A stretch of 64,000 bases of DNA from Mangrovimicrobium sediminis (GCF_004745945.1 NZ_SRLE01000004.1:281048-345047), one strand, 5' to 3'. Numbered from the stretch's first letter, positions 26,758 to 35,894 are shown. Translations and numbers: made by a program. Notes: generated by a model not told the origin, from the sequence alone.

Positions 26758-27183
26758 GTGATTATCAGTCTCGACGTATTGAGTGAAGATCACGTCCATC
26801 GCATCTATCGCCACTACCCGCGAGCCATCTACGGCCTCGCTTTCGCCTACGCCGCCTGGGACGAATACTGCAGCTATCTTGCGCAGGCAGAGGATCTCTT
26901 CATCACCGCCTCCGCCGCTGGCAACGGCCGCTTGATCGGCCATCCGCAAGGTGAGCCCAGCTTCACCCCCCAGGCCCTGGCGGACTGGTTGCGCGAGTCG
27001 GTGCTGCCCTTCGAGTATTTCGGTGACCTGTACATCGCCGCGCCCGGTGCCGACCGCAGCTATCTCGACGGTTTGCGCAAGGCCATGGGTCCGCGCTACG
27101 AAGGTCGCATCTTCGGCCAGTTCGGCCTGCCCAGCGGCACACTGCAACCGCCGGTGGAAGCCCACTGGGTCGAGGCCGCCTGA
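26758..27183 (+). CDS. Uncharacterised 141-aa protein
   Basis: A 141-residue soluble protein without signal peptide or membrane segment. GTG 26758 follows AGGGGGA at good spacing. Visible features are aromatic- and acid-rich: RIYRHYPRAIYGLAFAYAAW, then SFTPQALADWLRESVLPFEYFGDLYIAAPGAD. I do not recognise a family. It is flanked by a hairpin upstream and by repeat debris downstream, and is likely monocistronic. Confidence 0.65.
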   Translation: MIISLDVLSEDHVHRIYRHYPRAIYGLAFAYAAWDEYCSYLAQAEDLFITASAAGNGRLIGHPQGEPSFTPQALADWLRESVLPFEYFGDLYIAAPGADRSYLDGLRKAMGPRYEGRIFGQFGLPSGTLQPPVEAHWVEAA

Positions 27184-27205
27184 GCCAGAGCCGCTGCCGC
27201 GGCCC

Positions 27206-27310
27206 TCATACCTGCGCCGCCACTTCCCCGGTGGCGGTGATGTCCACAATCACTGCGAAACCCACCAGTCCCGGACGCATGGCAGTCAGGGGGTACCACC
27301 CTGGGGTCAG
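27206..27310 (-). pseudogene. Possible 3' tail of a decayed gene ending in repeat DNA
   Basis: Read on the minus strand, the frame GWYPLTAMRPGLVGFAVI then VDITATGEVAAQV and a stop looks like a natural protein C-terminus. Upstream it runs straight into the GGGGTCAG palindrome (translated VRVATLTP) and then a stop, with no body of a gene. I read it as the remnant of a gene truncated by a repeat insertion or deletion. A chance open frame is the alternative. Confidence 0.25.
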
Positions 27311-27403
27311 AGTCGCGACCCTGACCCCGTGCTCTCAACCCCCATCATTTTCAAACTTATAACGGTCACGGGGTTTGCCTGAGAGCGCAGTCGCGACCCT
27401 GAC
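27303..27403. repeat. GGGGTCAG palindrome and partial copy (REP/RAYT-like debris)
   Basis: 27303-27328 is a 26-bp near-perfect palindrome: GGGGTCAG and CTGACCCC arms around GTCGCGAC, with one mismatched pair. A 15-bp piece of it, AGTCGCGACCCTGAC (27311-27325), recurs at 27389-27403. Such sequences commonly border REP-associated tyrosine transposase elements. No transposase gene is present here, so this is probably a remnant or a non-autonomous element. Confidence 0.5.
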
Positions 27404-27456
27404 AGACTCCTCCTGCAAGGCCCTCCCTGTCATGTTCGCGGGCCCGTACGCGGCAC

Positions 27457-27484
27457 AAAAAAAAGGCGGCCATCCCTGGCCGCC
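27457..27484 (-). terminator. Strong intrinsic terminator on the minus strand without an obvious gene
   Basis: Read leftwards, the perfect 7-bp stem GGCGGCC/GGCCGCC with loop AGGGAT (27465-27484) is followed by eight T residues. This is a textbook rho-independent terminator, but the only minus-strand DNA feeding it is the gene-poor 27485-27701 stretch. It may end a small RNA, antisense transcript or the twin-hairpin element itself. The neighbouring stem GTGCA/TGCAC (27499-27514) forms a second hairpin. Confidence 0.6.
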
Positions 27485-27701
27485 AATTTCCGCGTGAAGT
27501 GCAATCCCATGCACGCGTATAATGGTGCCCGGCCAGCGGAGAAATAGCGATTACGCAGAATTACAGTTCGCGGTTGCGCCATTCGTGCTTTTCATCTATT
27601 TTCTCTGCTAAGTCATTGAACGACTGTCTCTTTTCAACAACAAGCTGTAATTCGCAGCCCATGGACCCGGGCAGCGCGGTCCAGCACTTCAAACAATTTA
27701 G
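27485..27701. other. AT-richer leader region upstream of the FHA gene
   Basis: This holds a second hairpin (27499-27514) with loop TGGGAT on the minus strand, and a TATAAT hexamer at 27518-27523 that could be a plus-strand -10 box for the FHA/kinase pair, although no good -35 is seen. A 33-codon minus-strand frame here (MGCELQLVVEKRQSF...) has no ribosome site and is not called. Confidence 0.4.
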
Positions 27702-28685
27702 ATGGCGCAGATTCGCGATACAGACACACAGAGAACCTTCTTTCTGCGCGCGCACCATACCCTAGGCCGCGACGCGGAACGTTCGGACACCGTCGTCAGC
27801 AGCCCGATCACTTCGCGTATACACGTCGCCCTGGAGTGGGACGGCGACCAGTGGAACGCGCGCGACCTCAGCAAGAACGGTACCTGGCTCGGCAACAAAC
27901 GGCTGATCAGCAACGAGAGCACGCCGATCGCCCGGGGTGACAAACTGCATCTCGGCGCGCCGGAAATGCCTGCGCTCGAAGTGGTCGATGACGGTCCGCC
28001 GCAATCCACCCTGGTGGGCCTGAACGGCAGCGATTCGCTGGAACTCGCCTCCTTCGTCTTCCTCCCGGACCAGAACGAGCCGGAAGCGGTGGTGATCTAC
28101 TCCTTCCACCGGCGGGCGTGGATGGTGCACCCCATGGAACAGGACAGCCCGCAACACCTGGAGCGCATGCTGCATCACGGCGATCGCGTCGGCTACGGCG
28201 GCCGCGAATGGCAGGTCTTCCTGGCTGAAACCGAGCAGATGACGGAGATCAGCACTGCGCCGGAGAGCAGCCTGGAAGACATCGAGTTTGTCTTCCACCT
28301 CAGCCAGGACGAGGAAAACACCGCCCTGGAGCTGAAATTCAGCGGCCACAAACTCGATCTCGGCGAGCGCTCCCATCACTACCTGCTGCTGCACCTGGCG
28401 CGCCTGCGCGCGGACCAGGCCGCCAGCGGTTACGACAGCCTGACCCAGGGCTGGATAGACAACGAACAACTCAAACGCGACCTCGGCCTGGAAATGCCGC
28501 ATATCAACATCATGATCTTCCGGGCCCGCAAACAGATCGCCGAGACTCTCACCACGACGCTGGACTCGGAACTGCTGGTAGAACGCAGCAAGGGCCGGGT
28601 ACGCTTCGGCGGTTCGCGTTTCCGAATCTACAAAGGTGCCGCCCTTACCCATAGCATGCCCGGGCAACAAGCCCAGAAGCAGTGA
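27702..28685 (+). CDS. FHA-domain protein with C-terminal winged-helix DNA-binding domain
   Basis: A 327-residue protein. Residues 15-75 are a forkhead-associated phosphothreonine-binding domain with all contact motifs: LGR (21-23), TSRIH (37-41) and DLSKNGTWLGNKRL (55-68). Residues about 205-315 resemble an OmpR/CadC-type winged helix: WIDNEQLKRDLGL, then INIMIFRARKQIAETL (the recognition-helix pattern) and GRVRFGGSRFRIYKG (the wing). FHA plus winged helix in one chain suggests a transcription factor controlled by Ser/Thr phosphorylation. Its stop overlaps the kinase start (TGATG), so the two are made together. The ribosome site is poor and a stop codon lies just upstream, fixing the start. 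Confidence 0.8.
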   Translation: MAQIRDTDTQRTFFLRAHHTLGRDAERSDTVVSSPITSRIHVALEWDGDQWNARDLSKNGTWLGNKRLISNESTPIARGDKLHLGAPEMPALEVVDDGPPQSTLVGLNGSDSLELASFVFLPDQNEPEAVVIYSFHRRAWMVHPMEQDSPQHLERMLHHGDRVGYGGREWQVFLAETEQMTEISTAPESSLEDIEFVFHLSQDEENTALELKFSGHKLDLGERSHHYLLLHLARLRADQAASGYDSLTQGWIDNEQLKRDLGLEMPHINIMIFRARKQIAETLTTTLDSELLVERSKGRVRFGGSRFRIYKGAALTHSMPGQQAQKQ

Positions 28686-31087
28686 TGACCGAAGGTTCGA
28701 TGCCCGATTCTGAGGGCAAATACAGTATTTTGCGCCCGTTGGGTCGCGGCGGTATGGGTGAGGTTTACCTGGCGCTGGACAACCGCCTGCAGCGCGAAGT
28801 AGCGATCAAGTACCTGCGAACGGACCTCACGGAAGACGGCGACTGGCACGAGCGCATGCAACATGAGGCCCTGTTGCTGGCGCGGCTCAACCACCCCAAC
28901 ATCGTCCAGATTTACGATTTCTTCGAGGCCGGGGAAGCGCCAGCGCTGGTCATGGAATATGTGCGCGGGCGCAACCTGCGCATCTACCTGCGCGAACATC
29001 GCGCGGAACTGGCGGACAAGCTGCGCTGGCTGAGCGAGATATCGGCGGGCCTGGCCGCCTCCCACGACGCGGGCGTGGTGCACTGCGACCTGAAAGCGGA
29101 AAATGTACTGATCAACGCGGAGGGTAGCGCCAAGGTCACCGACTTCGGCATCGCCAGTCACAGCGGTGATCGCGCCGACGACGTCGCCGCCCTCGGCGTG
29201 CTCGCCCAGGAATTGCTGGCGGATAACGCCGCAGTCGTCTCGCCCACGGTCCGCGACCTGCTGCGCCGGTTGTCAAAGCGCGGCGCCCTCACCGCCCGCG
29301 AAGCGGCGGCGCAGTGGCGCCACGCCTGGCTCGAACAAACCCAGAGCGAAACCCCCCTACCCAGCCAACTGCGCGCCCAGCAGCGTCGCGGACGCCGCCG
29401 CGCCACCGCCGCACTGGTCGCCGTGCTGGTTGTCTCGGCAGTCGTCCTGGCCTGGCAATTGCGCACGCCGGCCAAAGCCCAGGCGGTCGCCATCCTGCCA
29501 CCAGTGATGCGCGACCCCGGCCAGCTCAGCGAGCGGCAACAGCAGATCCTGGAATCCGCCGTCGCACAGTCGCTGCAGGAGGCGGTACTGGGTAGCCAGC
29601 GCCTGTCGCTGGTGGGCATGACCGAAGTCGATACCGTACAGGGCAGCGCCGCGGAAAAGCTCGTGGCACTGGGCGCGGACATCCTCATCGCTTCCCAGGT
29701 GAAATGCAGCGGAACCGTGTGCGACCTGGACCTGCAGCGGCTGGAGAAACCCAGCGGCCAGGTGACCAGTTACCGCAAGGTCTCGGTGATCGCCGATTCC
29801 CCATTGGGCACCCACGAGGCGGTCAGCCGCCAGTGGACCTACCTGTTCCCCGGGCAGACGACGGCGAACAACGGTGCGGGAGCGCTCGACGAGGCGGACT
29901 ACCTGAAGTACACGGAATTGAACCTGGCGGCGCAGCAGTTCAGCCGCTCCTCGCGCTCCATTCTCGCCGCCGTCGAGTCGCTGCTGCGGGCGCGGCGGGA
30001 TTTCGCGCCGCTGTACTATCTCTACGCACAGGTGGCCCTCGACACCTACGAGGAGATGGGTGACCCGATGTACCTCGACCGCCTCGAGCGCACCCTGGAA
30101 CTGGCGGATCCCGCGCTGGCACGGTCGCTGTTCCTGCGCCGCAGTCGCTTTCGCCTGGACCTCTACCGCGGCGATTACCAGGCTGCGCGCGAGGTGATCC
30201 GGGAACTGGAACAGGAGGGGGCCGACGACGCACTGGTGGCCTACCTGACCGGCGAGTGGCACGGCGCCCAGGACCAGTTCAGGGCCGCCGGCGAGAGTTT
30301 CGCGCGCGCGGCCGCGCTGCAGCCCAGCATGCAGTACCTCTACGCACAGGCGCGCAATCAGTACTGGAACGGCCAGCCCGATGCGGCCCTGGCCACGTTG
30401 GACGGCCTGCTCAAGCGCTATGAATACAACACTCACGCACTGGGCCTGCGCGCGGTCATCCTGTTGGAGCAGGGCAAGCTGGCGGCGGCGGAGCAGGCCC
30501 TGCGGCTCAGCCTGGATATCCAGCCCAATCCGCTGGTGCGCGCCAACCTGGGCATGGTCTACCTGCTGATGCGCAACTATCCCGCCGCACGCGAGCAGTT
30601 CCTCGAGGCCTATGACGCGGATAGCCGGGATTCCGTGGTGTTGCTCAACCTCGCCGATACCGAGCAGCTACTGGGCAATGTCGAGCGCGGGCGCGAGTTG
30701 TACCGGCAACTGGTAGCGCGCTACAGCGAGGGAGACCCCTCGGTGATTACCACGGTCGCCGCCCAGGCCTATGCGCAGCTGGGGCAATTCGAGGAGGCCA
30801 TGGCGACCCTGAAGAAAATCAGCCTGGCGCGCGAACAGGCCTCCAGCCCGGCAGTCAGCGCCGCGCTGGTCTACACGCTTGCGGGGCAGCACCTGGTGGC
30901 ACTGGTCGAGGTGGACCGGGCGCTGGAAGCGGGAGTCTCGGGCGTGATGTTCGACCTGCCATTCTTCGACCCGCTGTGCACTGAGGTGCGGTTTCGCGAG
31001 CTGATGAGCGAACACGACCGCGACGGTCGCTGTGAGCAATTGCCGGGAGCCACCGCCACCGCGGGTATCGCCACCGAGAAGCGTTAA
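28685..31087 (+). CDS. Membrane Ser/Thr protein kinase with periplasmic TPRs, lacking activation segment
   Basis: An 800-residue protein. Residues 12-218 are a protein-kinase-like domain: glycine loop LGRGGMGEVYLA (19-30), Lys42 in VAIKYL, HCDLKAEN (133-140, a non-RD form) and DFG (153-155). After DFG the chain goes almost directly to DDVAALGVLAQELL (helix F), so the activation loop and APE motif, about 30 residues, are missing. A basic stretch and one membrane helix (241-258) follow. Next comes a TolB-N-like domain (AVAILPPVMRDPGQLSERQQ), then some ten TPRs to the end, probably periplasmic. It may sense an envelope state and signal to the coupled FHA protein. Catalytic activity is uncertain. 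Confidence 0.82.
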   Translation: MTEGSMPDSEGKYSILRPLGRGGMGEVYLALDNRLQREVAIKYLRTDLTEDGDWHERMQHEALLLARLNHPNIVQIYDFFEAGEAPALVMEYVRGRNLRIYLREHRAELADKLRWLSEISAGLAASHDAGVVHCDLKAENVLINAEGSAKVTDFGIASHSGDRADDVAALGVLAQELLADNAAVVSPTVRDLLRRLSKRGALTAREAAAQWRHAWLEQTQSETPLPSQLRAQQRRGRRRATAALVAVLVVSAVVLAWQLRTPAKAQAVAILPPVMRDPGQLSERQQQILESAVAQSLQEAVLGSQRLSLVGMTEVDTVQGSAAEKLVALGADILIASQVKCSGTVCDLDLQRLEKPSGQVTSYRKVSVIADSPLGTHEAVSRQWTYLFPGQTTANNGAGALDEADYLKYTELNLAAQQFSRSSRSILAAVESLLRARRDFAPLYYLYAQVALDTYEEMGDPMYLDRLERTLELADPALARSLFLRRSRFRLDLYRGDYQAAREVIRELEQEGADDALVAYLTGEWHGAQDQFRAAGESFARAAALQPSMQYLYAQARNQYWNGQPDAALATLDGLLKRYEYNTHALGLRAVILLEQGKLAAAEQALRLSLDIQPNPLVRANLGMVYLLMRNYPAAREQFLEAYDADSRDSVVLLNLADTEQLLGNVERGRELYRQLVARYSEGDPSVITTVAAQAYAQLGQFEEAMATLKKISLAREQASSPAVSAALVYTLAGQHLVALVEVDRALEAGVSGVMFDLPFFDPLCTEVRFRELMSEHDRDGRCEQLPGATATAGIATEKR

Positions 31088-31148
31088 CCCCAGCCAGGCT
31101 CAACCAGAGCAGCGTCAATCAAAGCAGTCCCAGCAAGAGCAGCGTGAC

Positions 31149-32189
31149 TCAGAGTCGCGGACGGTCGCTACCCTGCTGCCAGATCTTCAGGAAAGTCCGC
31201 TCCAGCGCCGACTCGGTGGCAAGCCCGAGTTTTTCCTGCCAGTTCTTCTTGTGCACAAATCGCAGGTCGAATACGTCGCGCTCTTTCAGCTGTTGCTGGA
31301 TGAAGTCGTCCGAGGTCTGCAGCGCATCCACCAGTCCATTGTCCAGTGCCTGGCTGCCGTACCAGATTTCGCCGGTGGCCACCGCGGCCACATCCAGTGC
31401 CGGGCGGTTGGCGCTGACGAACTCCTTGAACAGTACGTGGGTGTCCTCAAGTTCCTGGACGAACTTCGCCCGGCCCTTGTCGGTGTTTTCGCCGAACATG
31501 GTGATGGTGCGCTTGTATTCCCCCGCGGTGAACAACTCGAAATCGATGTCGTGCTTTTGCAGCAGGCGGTGAAAGTTGGGCAGCTGCGCGAGCACGCCGA
31601 TCGAGCCGATCACGGCGAAGGGCGCAGCGATGATGCGGTCGGCGACACAGGCCATCATGTAGCCGCCGCTGGCGGCCACCTTGTCCACGGCGACGGTAAG
31701 CGGGATGCCCGCGTCGCGGATGCGGCGCAGCTGGCTGGCCGCCAGGCCGTAGCCGTGCACCAGGCCGCCCGGGCTCTCCAGGCGCACCAGGATCTCGTCA
31801 CCGGTCTGCGCCTGGCCGAGGATCGCGGTGATCTCCTCGCGCAGGTTATCCGTGGCGCTGGCTTTCATATCGCCATCGAAGCCGAGCACGAAAAGGCGCG
31901 GCCGGCTTTTACCCTCCTCGCCCTTGCGTGCCTTTGCCTTCTGCTTCTCTTCCTTGCGCCGCGCCTTGCGCCGCTGTTTCAGTTCTTCCTCTTCGCAGGC
32001 CACGGCCTCAATGGATTCGCCGATATGCCGATACTTGTCATTGAGTTTACGAATTTCGAGATGGCCCTCGTGCTGTTCGGTGCGATTGCGCTGGCCGATG
32101 GCGACGATACCGGCAACCAGGATCAGCACGGCGCCGACCAGGGTGACTGCCTGGGCGAGGAACAGGCCGTATTCGAAGATGTAGTGCAA
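31149..32189 (-). CDS. sohB: SohB inner-membrane S49 peptidase
   Basis: A 346-residue membrane-anchored serine protease of the SppA/SohB family. An N-terminal helix (residues 8-31) is followed by a very basic charged linker (65-95), then the protease domain: VRLESPGGLVHGYG, the nucleophile Ser174 in VAASGGYMMA and the general-base Lys226 in TAGEYKRTIT. SohB degrades signal peptides or misfolded membrane protein fragments. The start is TTG 32189, supported by AGGAG six bases upstream and by alignment with the usual start region (EYGLFLA). It is divergent from nhaB (192 bp). Confidence 0.9.
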   Translation of the reverse strand: MHYIFEYGLFLAQAVTLVGAVLILVAGIVAIGQRNRTEQHEGHLEIRKLNDKYRHIGESIEAVACEEEELKQRRKARRKEEKQKAKARKGEEGKSRPRLFVLGFDGDMKASATDNLREEITAILGQAQTGDEILVRLESPGGLVHGYGLAASQLRRIRDAGIPLTVAVDKVAASGGYMMACVADRIIAAPFAVIGSIGVLAQLPNFHRLLQKHDIDFELFTAGEYKRTITMFGENTDKGRAKFVQELEDTHVLFKEFVSANRPALDVAAVATGEIWYGSQALDNGLVDALQTSDDFIQQQLKERDVFDLRFVHKKNWQEKLGLATESALERTFLKIWQQGSDRPRL

Positions 32190-32381
32190 GAGTGACTCCT
32201 GTGGACGTCAGGCGGTGGTAACCGACCCCGCTGACGCCGGGGTCGACGGACCGGCTATGGTATGCGGCAGTCCTGCCGGTCGCAAGTTGCACAACGGGCA
32301 TTTATTTTGGGCGCGCTTGGCCACTCGGCGCATTTTTCGCGTAGAATTTCGCAGGTTCAGACCGTAGAAGACACAGCCTCC

Positions 32382-33887
32382 ATGACCGATTCGATCAGCA
32401 ACGCGTTCTGGCGTAATTTCCTGGGTTCATCCCCGATCTGGTACAAGCAGACGATCATCGCCTTTCTTGTGCTCAATCCGCTGTTTTTGTTGATCCTGGG
32501 GCCGTTCGTCACTGGCTGGCTGCTGATTGGCGAATTCATCTTCACCCTGGCCCTGGCGTTGCGCTGCTACCCGCTGCAACCGGGCGGTCTGTTGGCCATC
32601 GAGGCGGTCCTGCTGGGCATGACCTCCCCCGAATCCGTCTACCACGAAGCGCTGCTGAATTTCGAAGTTATCCTGCTGTTGATGTTCATGGTGGCCGGCA
32701 TTTTCTTCATGAAGGAACTGCTGCTGTTCGTGTTCACCAAGATCCTGCTCACGGTGCGCTCCAAGGTGCTGCTGTCGCTGATGTTCTCCCTGGTGGCCGC
32801 CTTCCTGTCCGCCTTCCTCGACGCGCTCACCGTAACCGCGGTGTTGATCAGCGTCGGCGTCGGTTTCTACTCGGTGTACCACAAGGTCGCCTCCGGCAAG
32901 GGCATGGCCCACGCGGATCACGATCACTCGAAGGACGAATCCGTACACGAGCATCACCGCGACGACCTCGAATCGTTCCGCGCCTTCCTGCGCAGCCTGC
33001 TGATGCATGGCGCGGTGGGTACCGCCCTCGGCGGTGTCTGCACCCTGGTCGGCGAGCCACAGAATCTGCTGATTGCCACCGTCGCCGAATGGGATTTCGT
33101 CACCTTCGCCCTGTACATGGCGCCGATCACCATGCCGGTGCTGGTCTGCGGCCTGGCCACCTGTGCCCTGCTCGAGGTCACCGGCAAGTTCGGCTACGGC
33201 TCGCAACTGCCGGAAAGTGTGCGCGGCGTACTCGAGGAATTCGCGGAGAATGAGGCCAAACACCGCAACAACCGCACCAACGCACGACTCGCGGTGCAGA
33301 GCCTGGTCGCGTTGATCCTGGTACTGGCCCTGGCCATGCACTGGGCGGCGGTCGGCCTGGTGGGACTCATGGTGATCGTGCTGCTCACCGCCTTCAACGG
33401 CATCGTGGAGGAGCACCAGATCGGCCACGCCTTCGAGGAGGCGCTGCCCTTCACCGCGCTGCTCGTGGTGTTCTTTGCCATCGTCGCCGTCATCCACGAC
33501 CAGCACCTGTTCCACCCGGTGATCAGCCACGTGCTGGCCATGGACGCGAGCATACGCCCGGCCATGTTCTTCCTCGCCAACGGCGTGCTGTCGATGATCA
33601 GCGACAATGTGTTCGTGGCCACGGTGTATATCAGTGAAGTAAAAGCGGCCCTGGACGCGGGTACCATCACCCGCACGGAATTCGACCACCTCGCGGTGGC
33701 GATCAACACCGGCACCAACCTGCCCAGCGTGGCCACCCCGAACGGCCAGGCGGCATTTCTGTTCCTGCTGACCTCGGCACTGGCGCCGCTGATTCGCCTG
33801 TCCTACGGACGCATGGTGATCATGGCCCTGCCCTACACCCTGGTGCTGGGTGGCGTCGGCCTGGCCTGCGTCAGCCTGTTCCTCTAG
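32382..33887 (+). CDS. nhaB: NhaB Na+/H+ antiporter
   Basis: A 501-residue polytopic sodium/proton antiporter, the normal length for NhaB. Family features: the start [38 protein letters not shown] in the membrane core, a histidine- and acid-rich cytoplasmic loop ([16 protein letters not shown]), [17 protein letters not shown] and the C-terminal [20 protein letters not shown]. It expels Na+ and helps pH and salt homeostasis, consistent with a marine habitat. ATG 32382 is chosen by homology; the upstream extension of the frame has no ribosome site. It ends convergently with dnaQ. Confidence 0.93.
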   Translation: MTDSISNAFWRNFLGSSPIWYKQTIIAFLVLNPLFLLILGPFVTGWLLIGEFIFTLALALRCYPLQPGGLLAIEAVLLGMTSPESVYHEALLNFEVILLLMFMVAGIFFMKELLLFVFTKILLTVRSKVLLSLMFSLVAAFLSAFLDALTVTAVLISVGVGFYSVYHKVASGKGMAHADHDHSKDESVHEHHRDDLESFRAFLRSLLMHGAVGTALGGVCTLVGEPQNLLIATVAEWDFVTFALYMAPITMPVLVCGLATCALLEVTGKFGYGSQLPESVRGVLEEFAENEAKHRNNRTNARLAVQSLVALILVLALAMHWAAVGLVGLMVIVLLTAFNGIVEEHQIGHAFEEALPFTALLVVFFAIVAVIHDQHLFHPVISHVLAMDASIRPAMFFLANGVLSMISDNVFVATVYISEVKAALDAGTITRTEFDHLAVAINTGTNLPSVATPNGQAAFLFLLTSALAPLIRLSYGRMVIMALPYTLVLGGVGLACVSLFL

Positions 33888-33929
33888 CGACTGGCGACTG
33901 GCCGCGGCGTCCATCGCCGCGCTGGTGGT

Positions 33930-34640
33930 TCAGTCGCGCCAGATCACCCTGCCGCCGCCGGCGGCAATAGCATCCAACTGCGCCTCGTGTGCGGCCAGTT
34001 CCTCGGCGCTCGCCGCGATGACAGGCAGTGCCGGGCGACCGGCGGGCAGGCGACGAATTCGCTCGCCGCGCGCGCTGCCCTCGCTCCCGGCGCCATCGCT
34101 ATCCGACAACTGGAAGGCGGTCTGCCCACCGGTCATCGCCAGGTAGACGTCGGCCAGGATTTCCGCGTCGAGCAGCGCGCCGTGCAGGTCGCGCTGGGAA
34201 TTGTCGACGCCGTAGCGCTGGCACAGGGCGTCGAGGTTGTTGCGCTGGCCGGGGTGCCTGCTGCGCGCCATGACCAGGGTGTCGATGACCGGGCACAGCT
34301 GTTCCAGGGCGCTGCGCTCCGCGTCCAGGCGCTGCAGTTCGCTGTTCAGGAAGCCGAGGTCGAAGGGCGCGTTGTGGATCACCAGCTCCGCACCTTCGAT
34401 GAATTCCATGAAGTCCGCGGCGACCTGGGCAAAGCGCGGCTTGTCGGCGAGGAATTCGTTGGTGATCCCGTGCACCTCGATGGCGCCCTGGTCGATCTCC
34501 CGGTCCGGCTTGATGTAGCGGTGGAAGTGGTTGCCGGTCAGCCGCCGGTTGTCCAGCTCGACACAGCCGATCTCGATAATGCGGTGCCCCTGGGAGACTT
34601 CCAGTCCGGTGGTTTCGGTGTCCAGTACGATTTGTCGCAC
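33930..34640 (-). CDS. dnaQ: DNA polymerase III epsilon subunit (3'-5' proofreading exonuclease)
   Basis: A 236-residue DEDDh exonuclease of the replicative polymerase. ExoI is IVLDTETTGL (Asp and Glu), ExoII is HNAPFDLGFLNSEL (Asp), and ExoIII is RDLHGALLDAEILADVYL (His and Asp). The C-terminal 55 residues are the flexible alpha-binding tail. The GTG start at 34640 has AGGAG eight bases upstream. It lies 16 bp after rnhA in the conserved methyltransferase-rnhA-dnaQ order. Confidence 0.95.
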   Translation of the reverse strand: MRQIVLDTETTGLEVSQGHRIIEIGCVELDNRRLTGNHFHRYIKPDREIDQGAIEVHGITNEFLADKPRFAQVAADFMEFIEGAELVIHNAPFDLGFLNSELQRLDAERSALEQLCPVIDTLVMARSRHPGQRNNLDALCQRYGVDNSQRDLHGALLDAEILADVYLAMTGGQTAFQLSDSDGAGSEGSARGERIRRLPAGRPALPVIAASAEELAAHEAQLDAIAAGGGRVIWRD

Positions 34641-34656
34641 GCTGCGCGCTCCTCGC

Positions 34657-35091
34657 TCAGTCCAGTTCGTCGATGCCGCGGTTGGCCAGCTGGTCCGCGA
34701 TCTCGTTTTCGCGATGGCCGCTGTGCCCCTTGACCCAGCGCCAGTCGACCTCGTGGCGGGCGTTTTCCTCGTCCAGCGCCTGCCACAGGTCGGCGTTCTT
34801 CACCGGCTTTTTCGCCGCCGTCTTCCAGCCGCGGGCCTTCCAGTCGCGCAGCCAGCTGGTAATGCCGTTGCGCACGTAAGCGGAGTCGGTAGTCAGGACG
34901 ACCCGGCAGGGCTCCTTCAGCGCCCGCAGCCCCTCGATCGCGGCGCGCAGCTCCATGCGATTGTTGGTGGTCTGGGGCTCACCGCCGTGCAGTGACTTTT
35001 CACGCCCCTGGTAACGCAGCAGCACGCCCCAGCCGCCGGGACCGGGATTGCCGCGGCAGGCCCCGTCGGTAAATATCTCGACGTCTTTCAA
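34657..35091 (-). CDS. rnhA: Ribonuclease HI
   Basis: A 144-residue RNase HI, which removes RNA from RNA:DNA hybrids. Active-site acids are visible in [17 protein letters not shown] (Asp), [12 protein letters not shown] (Glu), TDSAYVRNG (Asp) and ANRGIDELD (Asp). [15 protein letters not shown] holds the flexible-loop histidine. The only possible start is TTG 35091, because an in-frame TAA lies a few codons upstream. It overlaps the methyltransferase stop as TTGA, implying coupled translation. Confidence 0.95.
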   Translation of the reverse strand: MKDVEIFTDGACRGNPGPGGWGVLLRYQGREKSLHGGEPQTTNNRMELRAAIEGLRALKEPCRVVLTTDSAYVRNGITSWLRDWKARGWKTAAKKPVKNADLWQALDEENARHEVDWRWVKGHSGHRENEIADQLANRGIDELD

Positions 35092-35894
35092 TGCCGGGCA
35101 GGGTCCGTGGGTTTACGTGCGGCGCCGGCAATCGGGCGCGCCGCGGGGGCCGGACTCGGTTGCGCCGCGGGGCCGGGAACGGCCAGGCCAATCAGCTTGC
35201 CGGCGCGGCGGCGTACGGAGCGCGGCCGCTTGTGAGCGGGCACCTGTTTCACCGCGTGCATCAGGTACAGGCCGCCGGTCGGCAGGCCGTGAGTAGCGCA
35301 CCACTGGTCGCCCTTTTCCATCCACTGGCGCAGGCGCCCCGTGCCCAGTGGCGGCAGGTTGTACAGGTAGCTGCAATGCTCGGCATCGCAGCCCAGCAGG
35401 TTGAGCCAGTCGGTGAGGCGGTGCGGGCTGACCGGGCGGTGTGCGCGCCAGGGCGATCGCCGGTGCAGCCCGCGCAGTGCGCTGCCCAGGCCGACCAGGC
35501 TGTGCGGGTTCCACCCGGTGATCAGGAGCTGGCCCTGGGGCACCAGCACGCGCTGCAGCTCGCGCAATACCTGGTGCGGGTTCTCGACGAACTCCAGCGC
35601 GTGGTGGGCGATGATCACATCGATGCTGTCGCTCTCAAGCGGCAGCTCGCCGCGCTCGCACAGCAGGCCGATGTCCGCTCCGGCCTGCTCGCCGGCAAAG
35701 ATGCGGTGGCGGATGCGGCATTCGCCGAACAGCGGTCCGCAGTCCAGCGGACCCAGCTGCAGCATGTGGTAGCCGAACGCAGTCTCCAGGCGCCGGTCGA
35801 GCTCTGCCTGCAACTGTGCGAGCAGGTAGCTGCCACGCTCGCCCTGGTACCAGGTTTCCAGAATAGCGCTGATGTCGGTAAACTGATTGGCCAT
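35088..35894 (-). CDS. SAM-dependent methyltransferase (YafS-like)
   Basis: A 268-residue class I methyltransferase occupying the yafS position between gloB and rnh[10 protein letters not shown] corresponds to the SAM-binding motif I region (degenerate glycine pattern). [29 protein letters not shown] is the Methyltransf_11 motif III/IV region, and [17 protein letters not shown] motif V. The C-terminal 45 residues are basic and Pro/Ala-rich. The start is uncertain: MANQFTD at 35894 or about 15 codons earlier at 35939. The substrate is unknown. It is divergent from gloB and overlaps rnhA. Confidence 0.85.
   Translation of the reverse strand: MANQFTDISAILETWYQGERGSYLLAQLQAELDRRLETAFGYHMLQLGPLDCGPLFGECRIRHRIFAGEQAGADIGLLCERGELPLESDSIDVIIAHHALEFVENPHQVLRELQRVLVPQGQLLITGWNPHSLVGLGSALRGLHRRSPWRAHRPVSPHRLTDWLNLLGCDAEHCSYLYNLPPLGTGRLRQWMEKGDQWCATHGLPTGGLYLMHAVKQVPAHKRPRSVRRRAGKLIGLAVPGPAAQPSPAPAARPIAGAARKPTDPARH

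Noticed and set aside
27561..27758. 65-codon minus-strand frame upstream of the FHA gene
   Set aside because: No ribosome site, overlaps the FHA start, and the embedded 33-codon version is equally unsupported.
32427..33914. 495-codon minus-strand frame over nhaB
   Set aside because: His/Gln/Glu-rich antisense reading of membrane helices; no start signal.
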